DNA of 64,000 bases from Dimorphilus gyrociliatus (GCA_904063045.1 CAJFCJ010000003.1:1054001-1118000); one strand, 5' to 3'. Counted from the stretch's first letter, positions 27,701 to 40,786 are shown. Made by a program: numbers and translations. Notes: generated by a model not told the origin, from the letters alone.

Positions 27701-28620
27701 CTAGTCACTCTCCTTCTCCAATTCGCTCACCACTGAAATTTGTACCACCCTTTGGGCCACCGGATGCCGATCCGAGAAAACAAACGGGATCGCCTACTAA
27801 TTCAAATTTCCCCATACTCCCAGGTAGAGGAAATAGAATGAAATTTATAGATTAATTTTTCACTATACTTCTTAGGAAACCCACTATAATATCAATATAT
27901 ATATGCTACCGTTTATATACTGTATATATACTGTATATTGTATATTAAATTTCTTTTATTATATTTAATAGCAAACTACGCACAAAGACAAGCAGAGTCG
28001 TTAAATATTCCAGGGAAGGGGCTAGTTAGTAAAGTTCTTCTACAAAGTATAGCACCAGTCGTGACTAGTGCGTTCCTGTCAAGAGTTGAACACGATGTGG
28101 ACTTGTAAGTATCCTAAAAACGAAACTAAACAACTATTACGAAAAATATTTCAGAGAGAGTTTTTCTGCAAAAAACAAATCAATTAATCATTTTTATTAA
28201 AATAACAATAGAAAACTATTAAAAACAAACCATTTCTTTAACACTATAACTACCACATTGATAAACTGAAATTATGAACCAGGGACGAACGTTGTATTAT
28301 GAATAATTACTTTGGTATAGGAATAGACGCGAAAATCGCGCTTGATTTTCATACTAAAAGAGAGGAACATCCCGAAAAGTGCAGGTAATTAATGGGCAAT
28401 TATTATATTTGGATATTTTCTTTGTCGTTCAGATCGTTGTACAACGAAAAAAGCGTCATGAATAATTATTTCGGAATTGGTATCGACGCCAAGATCGCAT
28501 TAGATTTTCACAACAAACGCGAAACGCATCCGGAAAAGTGCAGGTTTATATTTGAAGATTTTGAATGAACGCCTTCGCTTTCCTTCCTCCTACTACACTC
28601 TGTTGTATTAATATTTTTAT

Positions 28621-28651
<31 letters not shown>

Positions 28652-29111
28652 GTATATACTGTATATATATATAAATATGCTTAGTTAATTTTTTTCCTTA
28701 CTAACTTGATTAACAAAGAAAAAAGAAAGCAACATTCTAGCTTATATACATTATATTAGTTATTAAAGAAACGCTACCTGACAGCTTTAGTTGTGTTTAA
28801 TTTTTAGCGACATTTTAGCTGTATGAGAATGAGCAAAAAGCCGTCACTTTTCAAATTTTTACCTCATCAGTTTCGTTATTTATTTACTCCAATATATGTG
28901 TGTTTTTCATTTTTTTTTGGTACACAAGTTATTACTATCATCATATCTTTTCTTAATAATTAATTAATTAATTATTTACTTGATAGTACTCTTTTTGATT
29001 TACATATTTCCTTTACAGCTTTATATATGTATATATATATATATAGATATATATATATATATACTGTATATGTGTGCATATAAATTCATACATATATAGT
29101 CTATATATATA

Positions 29112-29151
<40 letters not shown>

Positions 29152-31699
29152 TTGTTGTTGTTGTTGATTCGGTTTGATAGATTTGACTAATTGGTGTTTG
29201 TTAGTTTTTATTTATTTTGATTATATATTAAACTTAATATTTAGATTAAATACCTATTCTTTAATACTTTAATAGAAGCCGAACAAAAAATATGATGTGG
29301 TATGGAGTCTTAGGAGGAAAGGAAATTATGCATAATACCTATCGCAATTTGGACCAAAGAATTCAGTTAGAATGTGATGGACAAAGGATTCCTTTACCTA
29401 GTTTACAAGGAATTGTAGTTCTTAATATATCAAGGTAGATTTTCTTTTAACCTTGATATGCCTAGTATATCAAATACATTTGATTTATAGTTATATGGGA
29501 GGAGCCAACTTTTGGGGTACGAAAGGCGATGTACGTTTAAAAACACACATATTTAATTTATAAACTAATTTATATAAAGATTTCTAAAAATAAACATAGA
29601 ATTTCCGGCCGCCTTCTTTTGATGATAAGATTTTAGAAGTTGTCGCCATATTTGGTAGCGTTCATTTGGGCGTTTCTAAATTTGTTAACCTACAACATCA
29701 TAGAATAGCTCAATGCAGGAGTTTAAAAATAACTATACTGGGTGATGAAGCTGTACCTGTTCAAGTTGATGGTGAAGCATGGCTTCAAAATCCTGGTTTT
29801 ATAAGAATTAAGCACAAGAATAGAGCTCAAATGTTAAGTCACGATAAAATATTCGCCGAAGCTCTTAGATCTTGGATGAAAAACGAACGAAGATCCAGCG
29901 AACAAACAGATTCAATCTTAACCGATCAAGAAGTATACGTTCTTAATGATTTCGTTTCCGTAACTGAGAGATTTACAGAATGGTATAAATTCCGTTTAAA
30001 ATACTAAATAACTCAATATTTCAATATTTTTACAATAGTTTGAAAATGTTATCGTCATTTACAACGTTTATAATGGAAGATTTAACGCCGTTGATTGTTC
30101 AAACACAAGGTTTCTTAAGGAAGTTATATTGTGAAAATGGTGAAAAAATGATTGAGGTAGGCCTAACAATGAAGATTTTATTTTATTTATCATTTTTATT
30201 AGTATTATATGTACCTAATGTTTTATTTGTACTTCTTCTTCTTCTTCCTCTTCTTCTTCTTCCTCTTCTTCTTCTTCTTCATTATTTTTTAAACAATTAC
30301 TTATTCTTTCTATCCATTTCTATATTTTCATTATTTACTTGTATAATTTCAGTACGGTACTTCTCAGGTAAATCTTATGTGTAAAACAACAAAGTAAAAA
30401 CAGTATACTGTTTACTCTTTACAGTATAGACGATATTTGCTGTTGTATTTTACTCACCTTTTCTTTTTATTCCCATTCGTCTTTCCCTTTATTTTTATTT
30501 TAAAAATTGTTGTTCTTTATCATTTATTATCATTGTTTTCTATACTTTCTTTTATATCTGCCCGTTAAGTTTTGCATTTGCATTTCTTTCCGATTTGTAT
30601 ATAGCATATATACAGTATATATATATAAATTTATATATAACTGTATACTGAATAATCTAATTTATTATATTAGTTCAGTTAAATTATAATATTAATAAAA
30701 TACTCGAGTTATTTATTTCTTTAACGAATCATGATTAAATCAAACAGCCGGCAATTAGGAGTCAGGTTTCTGATCTTGTTAGCAGTGTTACCCATCTCTT
30801 CCATAAATCAGTTCAATTACTAAACGAGAATAGCCGTGAATTAGTAAGTAATCATTACATATATTACTAATAATCTACGTTCCATATTTGTAATTAATAA
30901 CGTCTATTTAATTGATTGATACTCTATTTTTAGCAACTCTCATCCCAAGCTGATCAACAATTGCATCAAGCTTTACAGGAGATGGATGCAGAGATGGGTA
31001 GGGTTCATCAAATAGGAGGCCTACCCCATCCATATATATTAGACGATGTTCGTATAAAATTCGCATTAAACTGATTAATAATAATAATAAATAATGTCTT
31101 TTTCGTTATTCCCCAACTGATAAACAGCATGAACATCCAAAGAAACAGAAAAAGTTCAAGTTTGGCCCCTGGTTTAAACAGAGAAAGAGGGAAAAATCTG
31201 ATACACCTAAAGCACCAGATGGTAAATAGGTTACTTTCTAAATGAATTTTGAAACATTATGCCTTAACTTTATTATTTTCAGTGTCTAATGTTGAAAATT
31301 GGACTATCGATGAAGTTGTTCAATGGCTAAGCAGTTTCGGTTTTGTTGAATATGCCGAAAAATTTATTTCACATGAGATTACTGGTAAAGAATTAGTACA
31401 TTTGGAAAGATATGATCTAAAAGTAAGCATTTATTTTCATACCCTAGCCAATTATCAACCGATAGATGGAGCTAACAATTTAACTATTTATTTTGATTGT
31501 TAAAATACGCCATCTATATTACTTTTTATGTATTATTTATTTTCTTTTTCCATTATTTTTTTAGGATCTAGGAGTCTCAAAAGTGGGCCATTTAAAACGT
31601 ATGCAAAACGAAATAAAACACATGAGACATCAAGTTCAGGAAAGAGATAAATTGCAGAAAAACAAAACTCAAATGCTCGACATAGCTATTTCTTTTTAA
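13320..31699 (+). CDS. DGK: Type II diacylglycerol kinase (delta/eta/kappa class) with C-terminal SAM domain
   Basis: Phosphorylates diacylglycerol to phosphatidic acid at membranes. Coding exons: 13320-13340, 18808-18909, 20631-20757, 22680-22786, 23477-23871, 25162-25826, 27326-27598, 27698-27823, 27972-28104, then either 28283-28384 or 28433-28543, then 29276-29434, 29491-29530, 29600-29982, 30039-30156, 30748-30843, 30934-31047, 31128-31221, 31283-31422, 31565-31699. All phases agree, giving 1109 or 1112 residues, close to vertebrate DGK delta/eta. Order: remnant of a PH domain (8-41), two C1 zinc fingers (about 52-101 and 125-175), catalytic domain with GGDGS (267-271) and [10 protein letters not shown], a Ser/Pro-rich split region, accessory domain (DGEAW, NFWG), basic segment, and SAM domain (about 1020-1085). 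The first exon (MNCCSNK) is the least certain part. It follows a promoter-like region and fits phase 0, but the first part of the PH domain was not found. AATAAA occurs at 31763-31768. Confidence 0.93.
17417..17468. repeat. Compound (TC)n(AC)n microsatellite
   Basis: A TC run of about 20 bases passes directly into an uninterrupted CA run of more than 30 bases, inside the first DGK intron. Confidence 0.92.
18560..18615. repeat. (GA)n microsatellite
   Basis: Two GA runs separated by GGCC, about 190 bases before the second DGK coding exon. Confidence 0.9.
23872..25161 (+). other. DGK intron between second C1 finger and catalytic exon
   Basis: 1290 bp with a clean donor (GG|GTTTGT) and acceptor (TTTCAG|C). 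It contains a TA array (about 24746-24779) and a TATACAGTATA motif at 24716-24726. Open frames at each end are read-through of the flanking exons or chance. Confidence 0.7.
25827..27325 (+). other. DGK intron after the first catalytic exon
   Basis: 1499 bp starting with the donor C|GTGAGC, chosen because phase 1 joins correctly to the exon at 27326. The frame remains open for 27 more codons before a stop at 25907-25909. A GT repeat lies at about 25979-26000, and a CTCF-like AGATGGCGCT on the minus strand at 26181-26190. Confidence 0.7.
26181..26190 (-). promoter_or_regulatory. CTCF-like motif AGATGGCGCT
   Basis: Exact match to AGRKGGCGCY on the minus strand within a DGK intron. Confidence 0.3.
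27599..27697 (+). other. DGK: Frame-preserving 99-bp intron, candidate retained intron
   Basis: Bounded by GTGAGT and TATAG, this intron is exactly 33 codons long and has no in-frame stop, so both spliced and retained mRNAs keep the reading frame. Retention would put a partly hydrophobic insert (containing MESF and YACLLFIA) into the Ser/Pro-rich linker between the two catalytic segments. Confidence 0.6.
28283..28384 (+). CDS. DGK: DGK alternative exon A (start of accessory domain)
   Basis: 102 bp encoding the start of the accessory catalytic domain, with the core motif [17 protein letters not shown] and ending HPEKCR. Acceptor is ACCAG|G, donor CAG|GTAATT. Entry and exit phases equal those of exon B. 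Relative to B it starts with DERCI and has HTKREEHP in place of HNKRETHP. It is preceded by a 178-bp intron. Confidence 0.85.
28433..28543 (+). CDS. DGK: DGK alternative exon B (start of accessory domain)
   Basis: 111 bp homologous to exon A. Of 30 aligned residues 27 are identical, while 14 of the 27 codons for identical residues differ synonymously, so this is an old duplication kept by protein-level selection. It begins [14 protein letters not shown], closer to vertebrate DGK delta/eta than exon A is. Only 48 bases separate the two exons. Both lengths are multiples of three, so double inclusion would be in frame but duplicate the motif. Confidence 0.85.
28624..29148. repeat. TA-rich microsatellite clusters after the alternative DGK exons
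   Basis: TA arrays at about 28624-28675 and 29030-29148, with TATACTGTATA motifs at 28655, 29060 and 29108, inside the intron following exon B. Confidence 0.8.
30229..30282 (+). repeat. (CTT)n pyrimidine tract in a DGK intron
   Basis: Imperfect CTT/CCT array of about 54 bases on the plus strand, midway in the intron 30157-30747. Confidence 0.85.
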
Positions 31700-33375
31700 A
31701 AAAACAAAAAGAAACAGAAAATGAAAAGAAAAAAAATCATAAAAGTCGCACAAAAAAAATGGAATAAAAAGAAAGAAAAAGAGAATTATTTATATAAATA
31801 TTTTTTGTACTTGATAATATTTTGTATTAAAATTTATATTGAAAGATAAAATGAATGAATAAGTAAAAAAAAAAGGGAAGAATGAATTGATAAATTATAA
31901 AAGAAAATCTGAGATAAGACGGTGGAAAATGATAATGAGTAAAATAGAGTATTTGAGAAAGAAAGAGCGAGAGAGAGAGAAAGAGAGAGAGAGGGAGGGG
32001 GAGGGGTAAAGGAAGAAAGAATAAAAGAAAAAGAATAAATAAAATAGAATAATTAATGATCAACACTTGATCGTTTTAAACCTGCAGTTTCATATACAAG
32101 TTTTACTCTTTTCTTATTTTTTAATTAAAATAAAAAAAACTAATTAAGTTAAATAAGAAGAAGAGATGAAATGAGAAAGAAGGATACAAAAAAATAGTAT
32201 GCTTTTTTATTATTATTTTGTTTCTTTTTGTAATATTTTTTCTGTGAGCACCATAGAATTGTTTGTCTTTCACTTTTACTATAAGAACATAAAAACAAAA
32301 AAAGGGACGCTGGACGTCTTTTTAATCTTTTTATTTAAGTTATTTGTAACAAAAAACAAGTATCAATACATTTCTTTCTGGTGTATTAAATATTTTGTCT
32401 TACTTTATATTTAGTATATAAACAAACATAGCTATATATTAAAAATTTGCGCCCTCTATTTGTCGGTAGAAAGTTTATTATCATCTCTTTTTTAATAATT
32501 AGCAATAATTCTCGTCCAAATTGTATAGAGAGGTTTCCTATTATCTCTTATATTGACAGAAATTAATTTCAGCGGAGAAAAGCATTCAAGATGACGGCAC
32601 TTAACAACTTTCGATTATCTGCCAAAAGCTAGTAATTAAGAGCACTATTAACTCAGTAAGATGAGGAAGGATGAAGGATTATTATCCGGGGTTAAGGCAT
32701 ATATACAACCCCGAATAATGGTTTTATTAGTCTAATTTTAAGCCACATGATCCCCATAGCTAAATAACTACTCTACCCTGGTAAGAATTAAAGAATTTCA
32801 AATATTTCCTAGCAGGTAAACAGCGAAGTTGAGATTTGGTGGTTTTTTTTTTTTGAAAAAAAATAATTGCATGTTTTTATTGAGTTCAGTTAAACAAATC
32901 AATTCAGTTATTGAATCTACGGCAATTCAATAATCAATCAAAACCAAAGAAATAGCGAGAAAGAACGAAAGAAAAGAGAGAGAAAATGATAAATTGTACA
33001 CAATTTAACTAAATAGATTTAAAACATTATGGAATAGCTTGCAAACAAGACATAGAATAGATAGTAAAACTTCCTTCTGTCTTTTTAATCAAACAGAGTT
33101 TTAATGTTCTACAGATTTTAGAATAGATAGAAAAACGGCGCCGATGAGGCTGTATAGAGCACGTAGTAGTTTCTTTCTCTTCAACTACCATTCTTTTCCA
33201 GATGGACTTTTGACAAACAAGTAAAAGTCTGAAATAACAAACTTTAAGAAAATTGACACGGTTTATTGATAATCTCAAGAGATTTATTAGCAACACATTC
33301 AGTAATTTCTCAAACCTTTTAAAAAGCCATTTTTTACAAGTAAACTGTCATAAAATTTCTCTTTATCTTTTACTG

Positions 33376-33385
33376 AGCGCCACCT
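33376..33385 (-). promoter_or_regulatory. CTCF-like motif AGGTGGCGCT
   Basis: Exact match to AGRKGGCGCY on the minus strand 1.7 kb after the DGK stop. A nine-of-ten copy is at 32448-32457. Confidence 0.33.
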
Positions 33386-34707
33386 ATATTACACATATAG
33401 ATAACTTATGGCATTGAAAACTTTTTCACAGTTATCCATAGATGTACGATATACAGTAAAATAAAGAAATAGACAATATTGTAATATTGTAACTGTTGTT
33501 GTTTATTTGGTTAAAACTTAATTATATTAGCAGTTTAAATTTGGTTTTACCAGGTTAAACAGTTAAACAGAAGGTAAAAACATTACCGTATTGGAAAGAC
33601 AGACGTTTATCTATTGAAAAAAAGAAGAAAGTTTTTTAACCCTTTACTCAATTTTGCATAAGCATTGGTCGTAGAGAAAAGATACAAGAGGGTCTGATTG
33701 ATAATTCTATTGATAAGAGAGCTGATAAAATGGTCAGTTAGCGCAATCCTTGCCGTTTCTTATCTGTCGACACCTGAAGTTAATTTGTGGCGGGCAAAAA
33801 TGTTTGCCGCAGACGCTAAAAGTGTTTTCAGACGAGAGAGGTTCTTTTTTAACTTTTACCTAAGGCGTTATTTAACTAAATAGAGGCAAAAGGAAAAATT
33901 AAAATTCCTATTACTGGAATATTTGTAATATAGAGCATTTCTAAAAATAGACTAAATTTTATATATAGTATACATAACTACTATCTACTGTAAACTGTAT
34001 ATATAACTTATTTATGTAATTTTTTTATTCAAAGTAATTAATTAATTAATTATTATTGAATAGTCCTTTTAGTCATTGTTTTTAAACCCTAATAGCTATC
34101 TATTGTTCTAATGCCCCGACTCACATCAGTAATTATTTATCACTTAGCCTTATACAATTCAATTTAGGCCTAAAAATTTTATATCCATATTCAATTCAAG
34201 CCGAAAATTAAAATAAAATGAAAAAAAGGAGGTAAAATTGTTAAAATTTCATGCATATTTTGTAATAATTAGCGATTAATTAGCAGTATTTTACTCCTCC
34301 TTTTCTTAAACAGCCAAAGGTAAAAGGTAAGCAATTTCGTATGTTAATTACAAGACGGAAATACTATTTCTAAGACAGGTGTAATTCTTTAGCATTTCTC
34401 CTCTTTCTCTCTATAAAGCATCAATTATTTCTATTGATATAGGCTTACACAGTTGTTTTTCAGTTTGCTTCTACATCGTAATTGATTACAATATTTATTT
34501 ATCATATAATATTTCATAATTCTATAAAAAGATGTTTGTTGAACGTATTAACAACGCCTATATTATTTTTAGAGTAAAAAAAGCAAGGTATTCAATATGC
34601 AAAATATTAAGAAAGAACGATATTCACTTAATAGGATACACGTAAAAAAGGACAAATATTCGCACGGAACAATACATATCTATTAAAAACATTCTAAAGA
34701 GAATGAG

Positions 34708-34746
<39 letters not shown>

Positions 34747-36013
34747 AAAGGTCAAAATCGTTTAAGAAGTGATAATAACAATAATAATAAGCGGGATTTT
34801 ATTTGTCAAACGATTTTATGGGCGTTTTTCTTACTTCTATTACAGTTTTTGAGGCTATTGATGTCATTTTTAAGCCATATTCAACTTGATTATAAACCGT
34901 CAAATATGTCATTTTTAAGTATACGTCTGTTGGGTTATATATTATTTTCGGTCAATAATTCCATAATGATATACTATTAAAGAATATTTCTTGAAGTGTG
35001 AAAAGATAGCTGAAACGTTAAGAAAAAAAGACGAAAGAGAAGAAAAAGAAGAAGAAGAGGGAATAAACTATCCAACTTCTACGTAGATTCTTTACAGACT
35101 TCAACTACACATATCTCTTTTCTTTTTTATTTATTTAAATAATTTGTTAATTTATGTTGTTTTTACTCTGTCTGGAAAAAAACTGGAAATGTATACAAAC
35201 TACTTGTTTGTATTCTTTTGGACAATGTTTGTCTGTGTTTAATCTCTAAATCCCATCAAACTCAAGTCTTAATATACCTTGCTAAGCCGTGTTTTTTATC
35301 TACGGTAGTAATTGATGGAATGTTCTTTTCTTAGTTTAATTAAGAATAATGCGATATTAATGTGGTTGGTATTCCTGTTATTAAATGATACATAATGGTA
35401 CATTTTCCAAGACGGTAAACATGTAGTGACCTTTAACTCGGAATTCGGCAACCTACTCGATTTTTACGGCTCCAGACTTTTCTACGCTAACACGTGAAAA
35501 GCTTCAAATTTCACCACTTGATAAACATTCGTAGCTAGGGCGTTACTGATAAGACGCTTTCATGGCAAAGCATTTCTATACGTTAGGGGAATAAATTGAA
35601 TAGAAATCGTATAATGTTGAGTAAAGGTTGTATTTAGTGAAGAAATCTGGAAAAAAATGACCGCGGGCATCGTTGCCCCTTATTACGAGCAGATGTTTTT
35701 GCACTTGATGCAGCAATATATATGAGTTTCGACCTTATCAATAATCTTTTATCTTATCGGCATCTACTGATATACAAGGAGCAGGCACTTTGTAGAGTCG
35801 TTTATTCTTTGTTTGTCTTGGGAAACCCACTGTTTTCCTTAGTTCTTTTTTAAAGGTTCTTCGGTGTCTCGGGATTAAAGGACTGTTGACAGTTATGCTG
35901 GATTTGCGCGACGTTGCCAGTAGCGACTGTTATTTTAAAGTAACCGATAAGACTCGTTAGAGATGCTAGACTTCCGATCACTAAGCTATCACAATAGATA
36001 CAATCAATTTCTC

Positions 36014-36023
36014 AGCGCCATCT
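36014..36023 (-). promoter_or_regulatory. CTCF-like motif AGATGGCGCT, paired with an opposite copy
   Basis: Exact match on the minus strand. A nine-of-ten copy AGATGGCGTT lies on the plus strand at 36068-36077, so the two are in opposite orientation 44 bases apart. Confidence 0.35.
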
Positions 36024-36075
36024 AACAATTAGACTTCTTTCCTTTACCCAAGTAGATATCGATCGTTAGATGGCG
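36016..36075. repeat. Inverted 11-bp repeat CGCCATCTAAC / GTTAGATGGCG
   Basis: Arms at 36016-36026 and 36065-36075 are exact reverse complements, 38 bases apart. Each arm overlaps a CTCF-like motif, so the two motifs face opposite ways. Confidence 0.6.
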
Positions 36076-36340
36076 TTTGAAAAACTCGTCATTAAATCAA
36101 AAGTCTATATATATATATACATATATTAACAATTACTAGACGAATACGATGAACTCTGACTTTCTGAAAATCTGTAACGTATTTGGGAAACACTCCAACC
36201 GTTGCACGTGGCCTTTCTTGACCCTGATCTCTCCATTCCTATTGGAAATTCCTTGGAGCGATATATGCCTGAAAACGTTTTTCCAATTTTGAATAATAAG
36301 TCGTATTTTACCAGTTTTATTTATTTTTATATTTATTTTT

Positions 36341-36350
36341 ATTGCGCAAT
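36341..36350. promoter_or_regulatory. C/EBP-type palindrome ATTGCGCAAT
   Basis: Exact ten-base palindrome in the spacer upstream of the protocadherin gene. A nine-of-ten copy is at 38371-38380. Confidence 0.35.
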
Positions 36351-37518
36351 AAACTGTAAAAAAACTAAACACGTCACTTGAAGAGATATCTTCAACGAAG
36401 ACAGTACGCTTTGACATGATACACATGCCCTGGTTACGCCAACTGACAGCTTAATGAAGTTATGTAATCTGTGGAAAGGTGTTGGTGCTAAAATTTATAG
36501 CCTCTTCCCTTAAATCCGGAGGGCGTCCAGAATGACGTTTCTCTTAATTTATTAACGAAGAGGAAGTGTCAACGTCCTTGGCATTGAGATTACAGTCTGC
36601 CCTAAAATTTATGATCATTAAACAATAAAAAGGGTTATACATTTAATTTACACATCAAAATAGTCGAGTTAATACCCTTTCTAAAATAGACGCCTCAGTG
36701 CTAAATATATATAATTTCTTATTCATAAGCGTACTTTTGAAACCGGAAATTCGCAAGAATAAGTATAGTTTATAGCGTCGATAAGAATAGCGTCTATTCT
36801 ATAAAATAGCTATTGTGTGCGGGGCTTAGAAGTAAGAAAGAGGAGAGGTTATAAAGGTCAATTCCTTCTTATAACTGCATAATAATGTAATGTATATATA
36901 CATAGAATAAATGTGAAATATTTTTTAGTAAATGCAAATATTGTCACCATATTGTGTACTGCAAAAGTGTTCTATACACTTACTAAACAAAAGACTGAAT
37001 AGTATGTGTATAATCATTCCATTTTTTATGGGAAATTTTATTGAAAAGGTAATAAGTTTAATATAGACCGGAAAAAAAAGGGTCTAAAGCGTACTCTACT
37101 TTTTATTTTTTTCTACTTGTATAGACCCTTTAATCCTACATAAACCCTACATCAATCAATGTTCAAACGACCCTTTAAGTCATCCTGTCACGGTCAACAA
37201 TCGAAAGAGAAAACAAACTTTGAAAATAACTCCCTTTACCTTCCATCCACAACCCTCCCGTTCTGTTTACATTAGCGTAAAAGGAATCCAGACGCCGGCA
37301 CGTTCCCCAATTCCTTTTCAGTTTACCCACTAATTATAAACGTTTAATGAAAGGAGATGTCAAATGATGAGTTATTTTAATTGTAGGTCTTGTCCGCAAC
37401 TCCGCCAGGGTCGTTTTTTAATGGCTTATTTATATATTTTGACATTCTGATATATTCTTTAGAAAAGAAAAACCTATACTAGGCTTACGTGGGAAAATAA
37501 AATAAAAGAATAACGAAA

Positions 37519-37556
<38 letters not shown>

Positions 37557-40500
37557 TGGAATAAGAGAATAAAATGGAATTATTATGATATAATATTCTA
37601 TGATTTATCATTCTATAATCATTGAAGATAAAGTGAAAAGGTTATCAAATAGTATCAATTACTTTCCAAGTTTCTATTAGAATTCATTAGAGATAGAGAA
37701 TTCTCTCATTTCTTTCTTTTTTTTCCCAACCATATAAATAAAATAGTTACGTAATTTTAATGATTTAATAAGCCTATTTGCCTTCTTTAACATACTTTTC
37801 GTGAAATCCAATAAATAATTATCAATATAATTGTTTAATAAATCAAATAAATAAATAAAGAAATTTTATAATTTGATTAGAAATGATAAAGAAATGAAGA
37901 GGGTCGAGAAGAAAAAGGTATAGATTTAATCAATAATTTAAAGCAAAAATCAGATAAAAAGTGGCACAATCTTTTCCCCATTGTAAAGGCGTTAAACGGT
38001 TTAAATAGATTAATTAAGCAAGAAAAAATCGATTACGTTAAGACTTCATTATTTATTCAGTGATGGGTGGGTTGGGTTGGCGACTAAAAAATCTTTCTTC
38101 TCCCAGAAACTGCACCTGCTACCCCTTAAACAATTCCACCCATTCCGCCCTATCCACCCCTAATTTCTCACTCATCAATTCCGTCTATTCCTCTTTGTTT
38201 CCTCTTCCATCTTCTTTTTATTGTAATAGAAAAGGAAATAAAAATCCGTACGGCTCATGTAGAACCTCTCTAGTGTATGTTACTCGCTATTGTCCAAGGA
38301 CGAAACGCAAAATGGAAGCTGAATAAATACTATTTATTATTCATGAAGTGCTTGTCAAGTTTTTTTTTTTATTGCGCAAACAAGTGCATTGCGCCTTTTG
38401 TCGGTACGCACGCGCTACTCTCCATATCTCTATAAACAAATAGATATATTACTATAGATGAGTCTGTTTTTATTTCATTAATAAACCCTCGAACGATATC
38501 AACTTTTTCTCCTCTTTCCCCATCTCCGTCCTCTCTTTCTCTCTCTCTCTCTGTCTCTCCTCTCACTATTAAACGCTCTTACTTAATATTTACTCGTTTG
38601 GAATATGACCGTATTATATTACGTAACTCCCTATTCAATAACGTCACGAACCTGAAAATGAACATCGTTTAAGCGAGAAAGAGAAAAATCATTAGTTATT
38701 AAGTACTGTCTATTTGAACTATAAATGTATTAATCCTAAAGTATTATGAACTGATTCGTAAGTATACAGTGAAGGATCACATTTCCCTTTCAATATATGA
38801 ATAAAACAAATTAATCTGTTATAAATAGGGTCATATTAGAGTTTAGACAAGATGTGAGATGAGTGTGACCCTTGACCAATTTATCGCGTACGCTGTTTTG
38901 TCGAGCAAACATATATATTGAGTAAACTAATTAGCATTAAAAAAATAATACTTTCTATTCAAAATTTCTGTGGAAACTTACCTATCTTACCTCAAATCTG
39001 AAATAACAAAACAACGTTTTGAATGAACGTCTTTTGTCATCTTTGTTCCTTATTCATTTCAAGGCTTTAGGCGACAGATCGATTTAGCAATCTCCAGACA
39101 ATTGGACGAAATAGTTAATTAATCCAATTAAAAAAAAAAAGTTTTCCCGCCCTTAATTTCTTGTTTAACGGACAATTGAAATAAAACGATGCCGATGGCT
39201 AAATTAGAAAGATTAAGATAAGGATCGACGTTCAAAATCACATGAATAATAAGACAATCAATGAATCGTCACGTAGCATTTTTACCAACTTCCGGTTTAA
39301 GATTTTTACTTCTCTCTCCAATTATTTATTCATAGCCATCTGCCTTGCTTGTTCTAGAAAAGTGTCTTTTTACGAGGTCACGATCGACTACAACAATATT
39401 TACATTCGTCTCAAATCGTCCATTTTTCTACACTACTTTTAACTCAATTGGACAAATCCTATTCCGTGTAGAGTCTGGACTTGCTTGAATGGAAACTTTC
39501 ACCTTTCAATTGAATAGGGAAACAAAAAGCTTTCTAGTAAAAATGCATCACGCATCGCCCCAAGATGCTTCCTTCTTTACTGGTCCTCTCCCTCCTCCAA
39601 TTTTTTTCTTTCATTCATTCTTTTTCCTTTCTTCTCTCGCTTCCCTTCCCAATTATCATTAATCCACACCCACATTCTCCTCCCTCTTTCTCCTTCAAAT
39701 GGAACAAAAAGACTAAACCAATAATTAATGATCGTTTCAATGAATATTTATAAAAGTTCACTCTGTAAAAGTTATTTGTTTGCAAAGTGAAGTTTACAGG
39801 TCAAGAAATAAATCATTTACAGATAGTGAAAAAAAAGTTATTATATTCAAACCAAACGTTTCGTATAGACAAAGTTTTTTCCCTTTTCTTTTGAAGATTT
39901 AAATTGTTTATAAATTAGAGTTTAAATGGTGGAATATAGCTGCTAAAAAGTGTTAGCACTTTAGCTAAATACATATAAAAATATATATGATATATATGCA
40001 AATTAGATGAATATAATATACATATATTTTGTAAAATTAGACGTATATGAATATATTAAAAAGGGGTAATTTTAATATAAAACAGGTGTTGTAGAAATTC
40101 GAGAAACTTTATGTAGCCTTGTAGTCTTTTGCTAGTAGTTTTTATATATATTTTAAATATTAGACGCGAAAGTTGAAACCTCTAGCCGAATAGATTTTAC
40201 GTAGGCTTAGTTTAACCCCTAGACTATTTCCATAAAGTACTATTTAAGTAAATAACCAAGTGTATGGACGTATCTTATTCAAGTTTTCCGTTTCAGTTAA
40301 CTCTTTACCTTAAAACGAGGGGACCTTATATTTAAAAAAAACACCAGTTAAGAGATGGTGTACCTTTCAACAAAACTTATTTTTTTTACCCTCCTTCGTG
40401 GGAAAGAAGATATATTTAAACACCTTGGTGGCGTCACAAAGCAAACAGATCACGTGATGAGAAAGAGAAAGAAATCTGAAAGAAGAAATCCCCGTCAGTT

Positions 40501-40786
40501 CGTTGTTATGGACAAAAGATCGACTCCCCGAAGTTCGGACAACCGTTAATTATTTTTACCGCACGCAGTTTTTCTACCCCGCTTAAACTCTCACCCCTTT
40601 TTCTCTCGCTAATGAATTAAGCCTATATGATATCGACGAATAGAACTGCAAAACTAACGCCTTAAAACAAATGCATACAACAACCTGAAATATTGCTCTT
40701 CGCGTGCTATAAAAATTATTCTTTGATACTTGCCGCCTGGACCCGTCTGTCTTTTCAAAAACATCCAATTGGCGATCGGACGGGGC

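Larger units (their letters stand above)
31700..40786. other. Spacer between DGK and the protocadherin gene
   Basis: No gene recognised. DGK 3' UTR occupies the start, with AATAAA at 31763-31768 and overlapping copies at 32034-32043. A GA array lies at about 31975-32000, and others at 34711-34742 and 37521-37552. CTCF-like motifs occur at 32448, 33376, 36014 and 36068, and a perfect C/EBP palindrome at 36341-36350. Islands of higher G+C at about 35400-36080 and 37100-37430 read as non-coding and are candidate enhancers. Open frames at 33027-33296, 33698-33883, 36136-36426 and 38060-38326 match no family I know. Confidence 0.5.

Noticed and set aside
31827-32066. Minus-strand Leu/Ser/Pro-rich frame
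   Set aside because: Product of the purine-rich tract downstream of DGK.
33027-33296. 89-codon minus-strand frame
   Set aside because: No recognisable motif, no splice context.
36136-36426. 96-codon minus-strand frame in the DGK-protocadherin spacer
   Set aside because: It contains the C/EBP palindrome and has no domain or splice partner. More likely regulatory DNA.
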